In this document: positions 33,604 through 41,497 of the stretch, in pieces
How the letters are laid out: every line of letters begins with the position of its first letter
Numbering within the stretch: the stretch's first letter is position 1
Source of the DNA: an uncultured Burkholderiaceae bacterium
GTDB taxonomy: Bacteria; Pseudomonadota; Gammaproteobacteria; Burkholderiales; Burkholderiaceae
Assembly: GCA_937871985.1 (NCBI GenBank)
Contig: CALMPB010000467.1
Coordinates: 1 to 64,000, forward strand
Length of the DNA stretch: 64,000 nt
Direction of reading: 5' to 3'
Made by a program: the position numbers and the translations under genes
Notes under the pieces: model-generated
The model's database searches: none
What the model was told of the DNA's origin: nothing
The model's input: the letters and a program-made list of their open reading frames with translations, nothing else

Positions 33604-33930
33604 ATGAAAGGCTACCAAGTGACATTCTTTACCGTGCAGGATCGCCGTCACGGCCATAAACAACTGAGCGACTGGCTGCTGGAGCTTGCAAAGTCCATGC
33701 AGTTGCGCGGTGCGACGCTGATCGGCGCGCAGACGGGCATTGGCGGCAGGCACCGGTTTCATTCCACGCATTTTTTCGAGCTTACGGACCAGCCGCTCGA
33801 AATCACCATGATCGTTTCGGAAGAAGAGTCCGCCAGATTGTTCGAGCGGCTGAATGCGGAACCGAACCTGGAGCTGTTCTACGCGAAGTCGCCTGTCGAG
33901 TTCGGCGTCATCGGGCACGCGGAGCCATAG
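33604..33930 (+). CDS. DUF190 family (PII-like) protein
   Basis: A 108-residue DUF190 protein: MKGYQVTFFTVQDRRHGHKQ, then MQLRGATLIGAQTGIGGRHRFHSTHFFELTDQPLEITMIVSEEESARLFERL (the conserved GATLIGAQTGIG loop) and a short C-tail. DUF190 genes commonly accompany fluoride channels or transporters. SD GGAGGC precedes the ATG. It is 148 bases after enolase, with no terminator between, so possibly on the same fluoride-induced transcript. Molecular function unknown. Confidence 0.82.
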   Translation: MKGYQVTFFTVQDRRHGHKQLSDWLLELAKSMQLRGATLIGAQTGIGGRHRFHSTHFFELTDQPLEITMIVSEEESARLFERLNAEPNLELFYAKSPVEFGVIGHAEP

Positions 33931-33955
33931 CCGCATGCGCCTCGGCGGTTAGAAA

Positions 33956-33973
33956 GGCAGCCTTGCGGCTGCC
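33956..33973 (-). terminator. terminator of the gentisate dioxygenase gene
   Basis: GGCAGCC-TTGC-GGCTGCC. On the minus strand it is followed by TTTCT, so it best fits the end of the minus-strand cupin gene; it may also stop the DUF190 transcript. Confidence 0.6.
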
Positions 33974-33990
33974 CACGGTTCGAGCGCCGC

Positions 33991-35028
33991 TTAGTCGCGT
34001 GTTTCGTAGACTCCGAGCTTGCGATGCAGCGGGGATTCGTCGGCCAGGAAGAAGAAGGCCGGCTTGTCGACGGATCGGTTGGTGAGCGTAACGGTGCTGA
34101 ACCCCGGCGCGCAGCAGGTGTCGGCCTCTTCCAGCGTAAAGGTTTCGCCCTGGATGCGAGCTTCGGCGGCGCCTTCGATCAGGTGCATGACCACGGCGGG
34201 CGACCGCACGGGCAGCGACAGGACTTGGCGAGGGCGCAGCATCAATGCGTAGAATCCAAGAATATTCTGTGCGTCGCCGCCGGTTTCAGGGTTGATATAG
34301 GTAACCTGCACGAATTCCCGATCGGGCCGATCGGCGGCGATGGATTGCAGCGCCGCCTTGGTATCGGCCCATGGGTAGCGCATCATCGGGTAGGCTTTGT
34401 CGGAGCGTTGGAAGGCTGGGGTGGGAACGATGCCTCCGCTGCAGTATTGGCGTTCGCCGTTGCCGGGCTGTACGGCCTGCGGGTCGCGGTCCACGTGATA
34501 GGACGCTTCCAGGTAATGTACGAGCGGCAGATCCAGCACGTCGAGCCAGACCACGGGTTCGTCACCGTCGTGGCCGTGCTCGTGCCAGGTTCCGGTGGGC
34601 GTCAGGATGAGGTCGCCGCGGCTCATGGAACACTTTTCGCCATTGACGGTCGTGTAGGCGCCTTCGCCTTCGACGATCATGCGCAGGGCGTTCGGTGTGT
34701 GGCGGTGGGCGGGCGCCCATTCGCCGGGCATCAGCAATTGCATGCCCAGGTACATGGCGCTGCTGGCCTGCATTTTTTCCAGGCCGTGTCCCGGGTTGGC
34801 CAGCACCAGCACGCGCCGTTCGGCCTTGTCGATGGGAGTCAGTTCGCCGGCTTGAAGCAATAATGGGCGCAGGGACTTGTAGGCCCAATGGACGGGCCGG
34901 GTTTTGATCTGGGGAATGTCGGGTGGCAGCACTGAGCGCAAACTGGGCCAGAGAGGCACCAGATTTTGTTGCGTGAGCGCATCACGATATGCTACGGGTA
35001 GATCTTCAAGACGACCGAGTTCCAGCAT
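33991..35028 (-). CDS. gentisate 1,2-dioxygenase-like bicupin
   Basis: A 345-residue double-cupin Fe(II) ring-cleavage dioxygenase. The N-terminal cupin has WAPAHRHTPNALRMIVEGEG and GTWHEHGHDG (three His ligands); the C-terminal cupin (residues about 255-335) lacks an equivalent set, as in gentisate dioxygenases. It opens gentisate (2,5-dihydroxybenzoate) or a salicylate/hydroxynaphthoate relative to maleylpyruvate-type products. Divergent from a MarR regulator across a palindromic operator. No isomerase or hydrolase follows, so the pathway is incomplete here. Confidence 0.85.
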   Translation of the reverse strand: MLELGRLEDLPVAYRDALTQQNLVPLWPSLRSVLPPDIPQIKTRPVHWAYKSLRPLLLQAGELTPIDKAERRVLVLANPGHGLEKMQASSAMYLGMQLLMPGEWAPAHRHTPNALRMIVEGEGAYTTVNGEKCSMSRGDLILTPTGTWHEHGHDGDEPVVWLDVLDLPLVHYLEASYHVDRDPQAVQPGNGERQYCSGGIVPTPAFQRSDKAYPMMRYPWADTKAALQSIAADRPDREFVQVTYINPETGGDAQNILGFYALMLRPRQVLSLPVRSPAVVMHLIEGAAEARIQGETFTLEEADTCCAPGFSTVTLTNRSVDKPAFFFLADESPLHRKLGVYETRD

Positions 35029-35153
35029 GACAGACTCTCCTTTACGGAAAAGGTGCGATCGGGCAAAAAGGTGGCGAGTTCGTCATCTGTATTGCCGCCA
35101 AGCGCCAAAGATTGGACGACTACCAAGACAGCCAGCGAGGGTTATCCCTCTTT

Positions 35154-35184
35154 CGTAAGTATACATATAATTTGTATGCTTACG
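35154..35184. promoter_or_regulatory. palindromic operator between gentisate dioxygenase and marR
   Basis: A 31-bp inverted repeat: CGTAAG-T-ATAC at the left and GTAT-G-CTTACG at the right around an AT-rich centre. A further ATACG follows. Placed between divergent starts, it fits the binding site of the adjacent MarR protein, which would control both genes. Confidence 0.75.
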
Positions 35185-35238
35185 ATTAGTATACGTTTAT
35201 TGATTCGAGAGTGAATAAGGGAAAACCCTAGGATTGTT

Positions 35239-35712
35239 ATGAGTGAAGAATCGACCTTTGAAGACATCAACAGCCTGCCGGGCTATTACATCCGGCATTT
35301 GCACCAGATTTCAGTGGCGATATTCCTGCAGCAGACCGAGGAATTCGCCATTACCCCGGTCCAGTTCGCCGTGCTTCGTTTCGTGGCGGCCAACCCGGAT
35401 ATCGATCAGCGCACGGTGGCCAAGGCGGCCGGCCTGGATGCCTCGACCACGACGGGGGTGATAGACAGGCTGGAGGCGCGTGACCTGCTGAAGCGGCATG
35501 CCGCCCCGAAAGACCGCCGGGTCAAGCATGTAAGCGCAACGCCCGCGGGGCGCAAATTGTTGAAGGATATGCACGCGGCGGTTCAGCGGGCGCAACGGCT
35601 TATGCTGGAGCCTTTGCCCGAGTCCGAGCGCAAAGAGTTCGTGCGCATGCTCAATGTGCTGGTGGTTGCCAACAACGAGCTGAGCCGCGCGCCAAAGAAA
35701 AACAAAGAGTAG
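35239..35712 (+). CDS. MarR family transcriptional regulator
   Basis: 157 residues with a winged helix-turn-helix: ITPVQFAVLRFVAANPDIDQ, recognition region LDASTTTGVIDRLEARDLLKR and wing APKDRRVKHVSATPAGRKLL. Dimerisation helices lie at both ends. MarR members next to aromatic-ring dioxygenases usually repress them until an aromatic ligand binds. The operator between the genes supports control of the gentisate gene and itself. Confidence 0.9.
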   Translation: MSEESTFEDINSLPGYYIRHLHQISVAIFLQQTEEFAITPVQFAVLRFVAANPDIDQRTVAKAAGLDASTTTGVIDRLEARDLLKRHAAPKDRRVKHVSATPAGRKLLKDMHAAVQRAQRLMLEPLPESERKEFVRMLNVLVVANNELSRAPKKNKE

Positions 35713-35736
35713 TGAGGTGGCGTGTGATGGCCGGGA

Positions 35737-36654
35737 TCAGCCCGCCGCTTGCAGCATGGCGCCTTCGTGCTCGACGTGCGAATGCAGAAACTGCGCAAAC
35801 GCTTGCGCCGCGGGCGACAGGGAGCGGTGGGCGGGCGTGAAGATGGAAATCTTGCGCGTAATGGTCGGGGCCGTCAGGGTGCAGGCATGCAGGTCGAAGG
35901 CGGGCAGCGTGGGATGGTTGTTCATGGGCAGGACGCTTATGCCGATGCCGGCCCTGACCAGGCTCAGCACCGTGGTTGCAAACGAGACTTCGTTGACGAT
36001 GTTCAGGCTCAGGCCATGGGCGGACAGGGCCTTGTCGATCAGCTTGCGGATCGGGCTTTTGGCGGCCAGGGCGATAAAGGGCAGGCCGCGCAGGTCGCCC
36101 CAGCTTACGGTTTCACGCTGCGCCAAAGGGTGATCGCGCCGGCACAGGGCGATGAAGCGGTCGTCGAACAGATGGTCTTCGTGCAGGCCTTGCTCGAGTT
36201 CGTTCGAGGTGCCGATGCCGAAATCGACGTTGCCTGAGAGCACGGTGCTCATGATGTCTTCTTCGGCCACGTCGTGCAGCGTGAATTGCACTTCGGGGTG
36301 GATTTCCTTGAACAATTTGAACGTGGTCGACAACAGGCCCGAGGAAATCACGGTCGAGGCGACGATGCGCACGCGGCCGGTGTGCAGCGACGCCAGATCG
36401 TGCATGTCCGAGACGGCGCTTTCCAACGAAGCCAGTATGTTTTCCGCCTTGCGGTAAAAGCCCGTGCCGGCTTCCGTCAAGGCCACCATGCGCGTGTGGC
36501 GGTCGAACAATTTAACCTGGACTGCGCTTTCGAGCTCTTTGATCAACGTGCTCAGCGCGGACTGCGTGACATGCATTTTCTGGGCGGCCAGGGTGAATTG
36601 GCCTGTTTGGGCAACGAAGATGAAGGCGCGCAATTGCCGCAGCGTAATGTCCAT
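35737..36654 (-). CDS. LysR family transcriptional regulator
   Basis: 305 residues: N-terminal winged HTH (LRQLRAFIFVAQTGQFTLAAQKMHVTQSALS, with LESAVQVKLFDRHTR) and a C-terminal periplasmic-binding-like effector domain (GRVRIVASTVISS ... VDFGIGT). It is divergent from the Rieske oxygenase operon with an AT-rich 213-base gap, so it most likely activates that operon in response to its substrate. It is convergent with marR (24 bases). Confidence 0.92.
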   Translation of the reverse strand: MDITLRQLRAFIFVAQTGQFTLAAQKMHVTQSALSTLIKELESAVQVKLFDRHTRMVALTEAGTGFYRKAENILASLESAVSDMHDLASLHTGRVRIVASTVISSGLLSTTFKLFKEIHPEVQFTLHDVAEEDIMSTVLSGNVDFGIGTSNELEQGLHEDHLFDDRFIALCRRDHPLAQRETVSWGDLRGLPFIALAAKSPIRKLIDKALSAHGLSLNIVNEVSFATTVLSLVRAGIGISVLPMNNHPTLPAFDLHACTLTAPTITRKISIFTPAHRSLSPAAQAFAQFLHSHVEHEGAMLQAAG

Positions 36655-36663
36655 GGTCCTGCT

Positions 36664-36722
36664 CCGCTAATTGATCAAATTATATTATGAATTAATCTAA
36701 ATTAATAATTTGTATGATAAGT
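36664..36722. promoter_or_regulatory. AT-rich LysR operator/promoter region
   Basis: A strikingly AT-rich 60 bases in GC-rich surroundings. It contains the palindrome ATTAAT-CTAA-ATTAAT at 36691-36706 and TTGATCAA at 36671-36678, both of T-N11-A style. It is the likely binding and promoter region for the LysR gene and the divergent Rieske operon. Confidence 0.5.
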
Positions 36723-36867
36723 CGGCTTCCTATTAAATAGCAAAAAAAGGGTGGTTCCGATGCTCGTGCCGGCTGCCGGAGATGCCGGCCGGAACAGCGA
36801 AGGGCCGCCGAGTCGGGTTGAGCGTGCCGCGCAGTGACGGCACGCGGAGTTTGCGAGGAGGAAGGCG

Positions 36868-37953
36868 ATGAAGATGGAAAATCCGATGCGGGACTACAGC
36901 GCGCATCCGTTGTACAGGACGCTGCATCAGTTCTGGCATCCTGTTGCGTATTCCAGCGAGGTGGGCGAGAAACCCACGCAAGTGGTTTTGCTTGATCAGG
37001 CGATCGCCCTGGCCAGGATAGACGGCAAGGTGGTGGCCTTGGCCGACCGATGTGCGCATCGCGGCGCGGCCTTGTCCAAGGGCGTCATCGTCGAGGGCAA
37101 TTTCGAGTGTCCGTATCATGGCTGGCGCTACGATGTCCAGGGCCGGTGCACGAAAATCCCCGCCCGCAACGAACTGGTCGAGGTAATGAAGCCCGCCATC
37201 CAGGCTTTCCAGGTCTGTGAGTCGGCGGGCATGGTGTGGGTGTGCCTGGAGTCGGCGCCGAAATTCAGCGTGCCCGATTTTGCCGAATACGACGACCCGC
37301 AGTACCGGCTCATCCAGGGGCCTGTCTACGATTGGGAAACCAGCGCGCCGCGGCGGCTGGAGAATTTCGTCGATTTCTCCCATTTCGCCTTCGTGCACGA
37401 CGGCAGCATCGGCAGCCGTTCGCGGCCCGAGGTCGATACCGTCGAGCCGTGGCGCGAGGAAGGCGTGCTGCGCTTCGAGCGGCCGCCCATCAAGGAGCCC
37501 AGCGTAGGCCAGAAGCGCAAGATGCTGGGCATCGAGGGCGACGAGTGGATCGCCGTGGCGAACTCCTATCGGGTGATGATGCCGCACGCGGTTCATCTGC
37601 GCAGGACGTTCGAGAACGGCAAGCGCTACGTGCTGATGATGGCCGCGTCGCCGGTCTCCGCCACGCGAACCCGCAGTTTCTGGTGGATAGCCCGCGATTT
37701 CGGCATGGAGCCCGAAAACGACGCTATCCTGCTGGATTTCGAAAGAGTGGTGCTTGAACAGGACAAGCCGGTCATCGAGTCCCAGCAGCCCAAGCTGGCG
37801 CCCATGGTCGGCGAGGAAATACGCCTGGAATTGCCCGTGGGCGGAGCCGATGCCGTGACGCTGGCATACCGGCGCTGGTTCATCGAGCTCATTCGCGAGT
37901 ATCAGGCGCGCGACCAGGGCCAGGGCGCCCAGGCCGTGGCCAAAGTGGCATGA
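36868..37953 (+). CDS. Rieske non-heme iron oxygenase (vanillate O-demethylase / N-demethylase-like)
   Basis: 361 residues. The N-terminal Rieske 2Fe-2S centre is CAHRGAALSKG ... CPYHGWRYD (Cys-His ligands). The catalytic domain has the mononuclear-iron motif ENFVDFSHFAFVHDG (D-x2-H-x4-H). This layout is that of single-subunit demethylating or hydroxylating oxygenases such as VanA or caffeine demethylase. A reductase partner is not in the window. SD AGGAGG. It begins an operon with a TIM-barrel protein and a nucleobase-type permease, which hints at an N-heterocyclic or purine-like substrate (inference). Confidence 0.88.
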   Translation: MKMENPMRDYSAHPLYRTLHQFWHPVAYSSEVGEKPTQVVLLDQAIALARIDGKVVALADRCAHRGAALSKGVIVEGNFECPYHGWRYDVQGRCTKIPARNELVEVMKPAIQAFQVCESAGMVWVCLESAPKFSVPDFAEYDDPQYRLIQGPVYDWETSAPRRLENFVDFSHFAFVHDGSIGSRSRPEVDTVEPWREEGVLRFERPPIKEPSVGQKRKMLGIEGDEWIAVANSYRVMMPHAVHLRRTFENGKRYVLMMAASPVSATRTRSFWWIARDFGMEPENDAILLDFERVVLEQDKPVIESQQPKLAPMVGEEIRLELPVGGADAVTLAYRRWFIELIREYQARDQGQGAQAVAKVA

Positions 37954-37966
37954 AAGGAGACACGGC

Positions 37967-39034
37967 ATGAGCGGAAATGAACAACGGCCTATGCAGCAAA
38001 AACGCATCAAGCTGGGGTGCGCGGGCCGGGGAGTGCAGAATTCGGCGCCCGGCAATCCCGTATCGCTGCAGGAGCTGCCCATCGACACCCAGTTTCGCAT
38101 GGTCGTCGAATCGGGCGTCTTCGACTTTTTCGACCGGCTGCCTCTGGCCGACAAGGTCGACGACTACATCAAGGCGGTCGAGAAATACGACTTTCCGGTC
38201 TGGGGTTCGGCATGGACCTACCGAATCGGCGACGAACCCCTGAAGGTGCTTGAGGGCCATTTGGCCAACTGCGCGGCGACCGGCGTGCGCTATCACAACA
38301 TGATGGTGCTCACGCATCACGCCCGGGGCCATGTGGTGACGGACGAGGAATTGGTGGATCTGTACCTGCGCTCGTACGAACTGGGCCAGAAATACGGCAT
38401 ACAAATAGGGTTCGAGGCCCATATCCTGATGTGGTCCGAGGACTTCCGCAGGGTCGCGCCCGTCGCCGAGAAGATCAGGAAGCGCGGAGTCCCCTTCAAT
38501 TTCGTCATGGACTACAGCCACTGCATCTTCAAGATAGGCAATCCGGCCGAACAGGACATCTCGGGCATACGCGAGGACGTGGCGGCGGGACGGCTGGTGC
38601 TGGATCCGTTCGAGGACGGCAACCTGGTGGACGAATGGCTGTCGATGAACATGCTCTGGTGGCAGCAGAACAGGCCGGCCGTGCCCAATGGGCCGGTCAA
38701 TATCTGGGCCAAGGGCGACGACGGCAAGCCGGGCAGGGGCGTGCAGTACCCGTTCGTCCGGCCCCGTCCAGGCGAATGGTATGACGAATGGCATGCCTAT
38801 TTGCTGGAGCCCACCAAGGAAGTCGTGCGCAAGACGCTGCGGTACCACCTTACGCACGAGGACAGCCCGCTGGAACTGATGACGGTCGACTACATAAACC
38901 TGCCCGATTACGGACTCGGCGTGCAGTACAACACGTTTGAAAGCAGCGTTGCCGTGGGCCGCTTCATACGCGAAACCTACAGCCAGATCGAAAAAGAACT
39001 GAACGCCCGGGAGGTCGCCGAACCCATTACCTGA
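37967..39034 (+). CDS. xylose-isomerase-like TIM-barrel protein
   Basis: 355 residues that look like an AP-endonuclease-2/sugar isomerase TIM barrel: FPVWGSAWTYRIGDEPLKVL, VRYHNMMVLTHHARGHVVTD, IQIGFEAHILMWSEDFRRVAP and NFVMDYSHCIF, where Glu/His/Asp could bind a metal. I do not recognise the exact family. It starts 13 bases after the oxygenase stop with SD AAAGGAGA, so it should act in the same pathway, possibly as a hydrolase or isomerase on the oxygenase product. Confidence 0.6.
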   Translation: MSGNEQRPMQQKRIKLGCAGRGVQNSAPGNPVSLQELPIDTQFRMVVESGVFDFFDRLPLADKVDDYIKAVEKYDFPVWGSAWTYRIGDEPLKVLEGHLANCAATGVRYHNMMVLTHHARGHVVTDEELVDLYLRSYELGQKYGIQIGFEAHILMWSEDFRRVAPVAEKIRKRGVPFNFVMDYSHCIFKIGNPAEQDISGIREDVAAGRLVLDPFEDGNLVDEWLSMNMLWWQQNRPAVPNGPVNIWAKGDDGKPGRGVQYPFVRPRPGEWYDEWHAYLLEPTKEVVRKTLRYHLTHEDSPLELMTVDYINLPDYGLGVQYNTFESSVAVGRFIRETYSQIEKELNAREVAEPIT

Positions 39035-39160
39035 ACAGGCGGCTTGGCCGCGCACCATCCGATTCCAGCCACAGAGCAAAAAAAGCATATAACCGAGACA
39101 CAAACGATCCTGCCGGCGCTTTCGCAAGGCGCGGCCGGAGCGCTTCAAAAGGAGGTAGCC

Positions 39161-40552
39161 ATGGGAGTGGAAGCTGCAATCCGCGGCGCAGGCCGCATCG
39201 ATGCATCACAGGAAGCGCCGCCGCAAACGGCGGCGCCGGTGGACGAGGTACTGCCACCCAACAGACTGTTCTTTTTCGGCCTGCAGCATGTGCTGGTCAT
39301 GTATGCCGGCGCAATCGCCGTACCTATCCTGATCGGCGGGGCGGCCAAGCTTTCCATGGAGGAAATCGGGCTGCTGATCAGCGCGGATCTGTTCGTCTGC
39401 GGCATCGCCTCCATCATCCAGTCGGCGGGCATCTGGAAGTTCGGCATCAGGCTGCCGTTGATGATGGGCTGTACCTTTGCGGCGGTTCCGCCCATGATGG
39501 CCATGGCGGCGAACCCGGACACCGGCCTGCTGGGCATGTTCGGGGCCATCATCGCCGCCGGCCTTGTCACAATCCTGCTTGCGCCGCTGGTGGGACGCCT
39601 CATCAAGCTCTTTCCGCCGCTGGTCACCGGAACGGTCATCACCGTCACGGGCCTGAATCTCATCCCGGTCGGCGTCAACTGGGTGGCGGGCAGGGGGCCG
39701 GCGACCGGCGATCCAGTCAACTTGCTGATCACTTTCATCGTGCTGCTGTCCATCATCGCCATTTCGAAATACGCCAGCGGCTTTTTGCGCAATATCGCGG
39801 TGCTCATCGGCATCGCCGTCGGCTTCGTCGTGGCGGCCCTGCTGGGCAAGGTCGACTTCTCGCGGGTCGGGCAGGCCGGGTGGTTCGAGCTCATTACGCC
39901 TTTCCACTTCGGCATGCCTCATTTCGAGATCGGCCCCATCATCGCCTTGTCCATCATCATGATCGTCGTCATGGTGGAGACCACCGGCATGATGCTGGCG
40001 GTGGCCGAAATGGTCGGGAAAAAGGTCGGCTCCAAGGACATTACCCGGGGATTGCGGGTCGATGGCCTGGGCACGCTGATCGGGGGCGTCTTCAATACCT
40101 TTCCCTATGTCACGTATTCGCAGAACGTCGGCCTGGTCGGCGTCACCGGGGTCAAGAGCCGTTGGGTATGCGTAGCGGCGGGGTTGATCATGATCGTCCT
40201 GGCGCTTTTCCCCAAGCTGTCCATCCTGTTCGCCCTGATTCCCCAATCGGTGCTGGGCGGGGCGGGCATCGTGATGTTCGGCATGGTCGTGGCGACCGGC
40301 ATCAAGGTTCTGGCCGAAGTCGACTACAAGAAGGAAAGCAGCCGGCACAACCTGTTCATCCTGGCGGTGAGCGTCGTCATGGGTTTGATACCCATGGTGA
40401 ATCCGGGCGTCTTCAGCCTGTTGCCCAAGTGGATGTCGCCGTTCACGCACAGCGGCATCGTCCTGGCGGCGGTGACGGCCTTGCTGCTGAATTTGTTCCT
40501 GAACGGCTACGACGGCAAGCTGTCGGACGATGCATTGGCCGAAAAGGCATGA
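39161..40552 (+). CDS. NCS2 family nucleobase:cation symporter (xanthine/uracil permease)
   Basis: 463 residues with about 12-14 hydrophobic segments. NCS2 landmarks are FFGLQHVLVMYAGAIAVPIL, the TM3 region LPLMMGCTFAAVPPMMAMA, IMIVVMVETTGMMLAVAEM (conserved Glu in V-E-T-T-G) and TFPYVTYSQNVGLVGVTGVKSR with the N-x-G signature of TM10. The start ATG 39161 has SD AGGAGGTAG; an earlier in-frame start (39044) is unlikely. It imports xanthine, urate, uracil or a related heterocycle with protons, probably the substrate of the upstream oxygenase. Confidence 0.92.
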   Translation: MGVEAAIRGAGRIDASQEAPPQTAAPVDEVLPPNRLFFFGLQHVLVMYAGAIAVPILIGGAAKLSMEEIGLLISADLFVCGIASIIQSAGIWKFGIRLPLMMGCTFAAVPPMMAMAANPDTGLLGMFGAIIAAGLVTILLAPLVGRLIKLFPPLVTGTVITVTGLNLIPVGVNWVAGRGPATGDPVNLLITFIVLLSIIAISKYASGFLRNIAVLIGIAVGFVVAALLGKVDFSRVGQAGWFELITPFHFGMPHFEIGPIIALSIIMIVVMVETTGMMLAVAEMVGKKVGSKDITRGLRVDGLGTLIGGVFNTFPYVTYSQNVGLVGVTGVKSRWVCVAAGLIMIVLALFPKLSILFALIPQSVLGGAGIVMFGMVVATGIKVLAEVDYKKESSRHNLFILAVSVVMGLIPMVNPGVFSLLPKWMSPFTHSGIVLAAVTALLLNLFLNGYDGKLSDDALAEKA

Positions 40553-40641
40553 TCGGGGTTGCGGAAGCCGGCGCCCGGGGTTCGCGCGCCGGCCCGGATC
40601 CCGGGAGCATGCTGGTTTTCGGTTCGGGTGTGGTCAGGCAC

Positions 40642-40671
40642 TGGACACCTTCATGAAAACCATCGTATAAT
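40642..40671 (+). promoter_or_regulatory. sigma-70 promoter of rpmI-rplT
   Basis: -35 TGGACA (5 of 6) and a perfect -10 TATAAT (40666-40671), spaced 18 bases apart. Transcription from about 40678 gives a leader of about 135 nt before rpmI. It is needed here because rpmI is separated from thrS-infC. Confidence 0.75.
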
Positions 40672-40678
40672 CAAGAGC

Positions 40679-40727
40679 TTTTCCGGCTGCGTTGAGCGTT
40701 TGGATACGCTTTAAGGCAGCCGGAAAA
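40679..40727 (+). promoter_or_regulatory. long leader hairpin upstream of rpmI
   Basis: TTTTCCGGCTGC pairs perfectly with GCAGCCGGAAAA (12 bp). Inside is a second stem, AGCGT/ACGCT. No T-tract follows, so it is not a terminator. It starts at the predicted transcription start. Ribosomal proteins L20/L35 operons are often autoregulated through leader RNA, so a control or 5'-stabilising role is likely. Confidence 0.55.
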
Positions 40728-40812
40728 ATACTTGAAGAAGCAATTGCCAGGTTATGCAAGTGTTTCCAGTGTGTATGGAAACCACCTGCGGTTGCAGCAA
40801 ATAGAGCTATAT

Positions 40813-41010
40813 ATGCCCAAGATGAAAACCAAGCGGGGCGCTGCCAAGCGCTTCCAGGTCCGTGGTAGCGGGTCGATCAAGCGAGGCCAGGCGTTCAAGC
40901 GCCACATCCTCACCAAGAAAACCACCAAGAGCAAGCGCCAGTTGCGCGGCTCGGCGGCCGTCCACAAATCGGACGTCGCTTCGGTCAAGGCCATGATGCC
41001 TTTTGCTTGA
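40813..41010 (+). CDS. rpmI: 50S ribosomal protein L35
   Basis: 65 residues: [38 protein letters not shown], with the usual highly basic make-up. The ATG at 40813 matches the family start; the longer in-frame frame upstream is leader RNA. The SD is poor (ATAGAGC), which fits translational control. rplT starts 19 bases later. Confidence 0.96.
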   Translation: MPKMKTKRGAAKRFQVRGSGSIKRGQAFKRHILTKKTTKSKRQLRGSAAVHKSDVASVKAMMPFA

Positions 41011-41029
41011 TTAACGGAGAACTACCACC

Positions 41030-41389
41030 ATGCCACGCGTAAAACGCGGCGTAACTGCCCGTGCCCGTCACAAAAAAGTTATCAAAGCTGCAAAAGGTTA
41101 TCGCGGTCGCCGCGGTAATGTATTCCGCATCGCCAAGCAGGCGGTCATGCGCGCCGGGCAATATGCCTACCGCGACCGCCGCAACAAGAAGCGCACTTTC
41201 CGCGCCTTGTGGATCACTCGCATCAACGCGGCCTGCCGCGAATTGGGCGTTACGTACAGCGTGTTCATCGCTGGCACGAAAAAAGCCTCGATCGAGCTCG
41301 ATCGCAAAGTGCTGGCCGACATGGCTGTGAACGATAAAGCCGGCTTTGCGGCAGTCGTTGCCCAAGCGCAAGCGGCTTTGGCTGCGTAA
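41030..41389 (+). CDS. rplT: 50S ribosomal protein L20
   Basis: 119 residues: [40 protein letters not shown] and the C-terminal RNA-binding domain with [21 protein letters not shown]. An early 23S-binding assembly protein and known autoregulator of its operon in other bacteria. SD GGAGAAC. Confidence 0.97.
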   Translation: MPRVKRGVTARARHKKVIKAAKGYRGRRGNVFRIAKQAVMRAGQYAYRDRRNKKRTFRALWITRINAACRELGVTYSVFIAGTKKASIELDRKVLADMAVNDKAGFAAVVAQAQAALAA

Positions 41390-41449
41390 TCGGTATTTAT
41401 CGATTGCGGTAACCGGGGCCGATGGCGGTTCCGGTTTGGTTTTGCTACG

Positions 41450-41474
41450 AACGGGGCTCTTTGCGGGCCCCGTT
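41450..41474 (+). promoter_or_regulatory. hairpin between rplT and pheS
   Basis: AACGGGGC pairs with GCCCCGTT (8 bp, 9-nt loop) then TTGCATTT. It lies 24 bases before pheS. In E. coli pheST is attenuated by a Phe-rich leader; here the T-tract is broken and the only frame across it (ATG 41422) has few Phe codons, so attenuation is possible but unproven. Confidence 0.35.
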
Positions 41475-41497
41475 TGCATTTGGAAAAGCGATAATCC

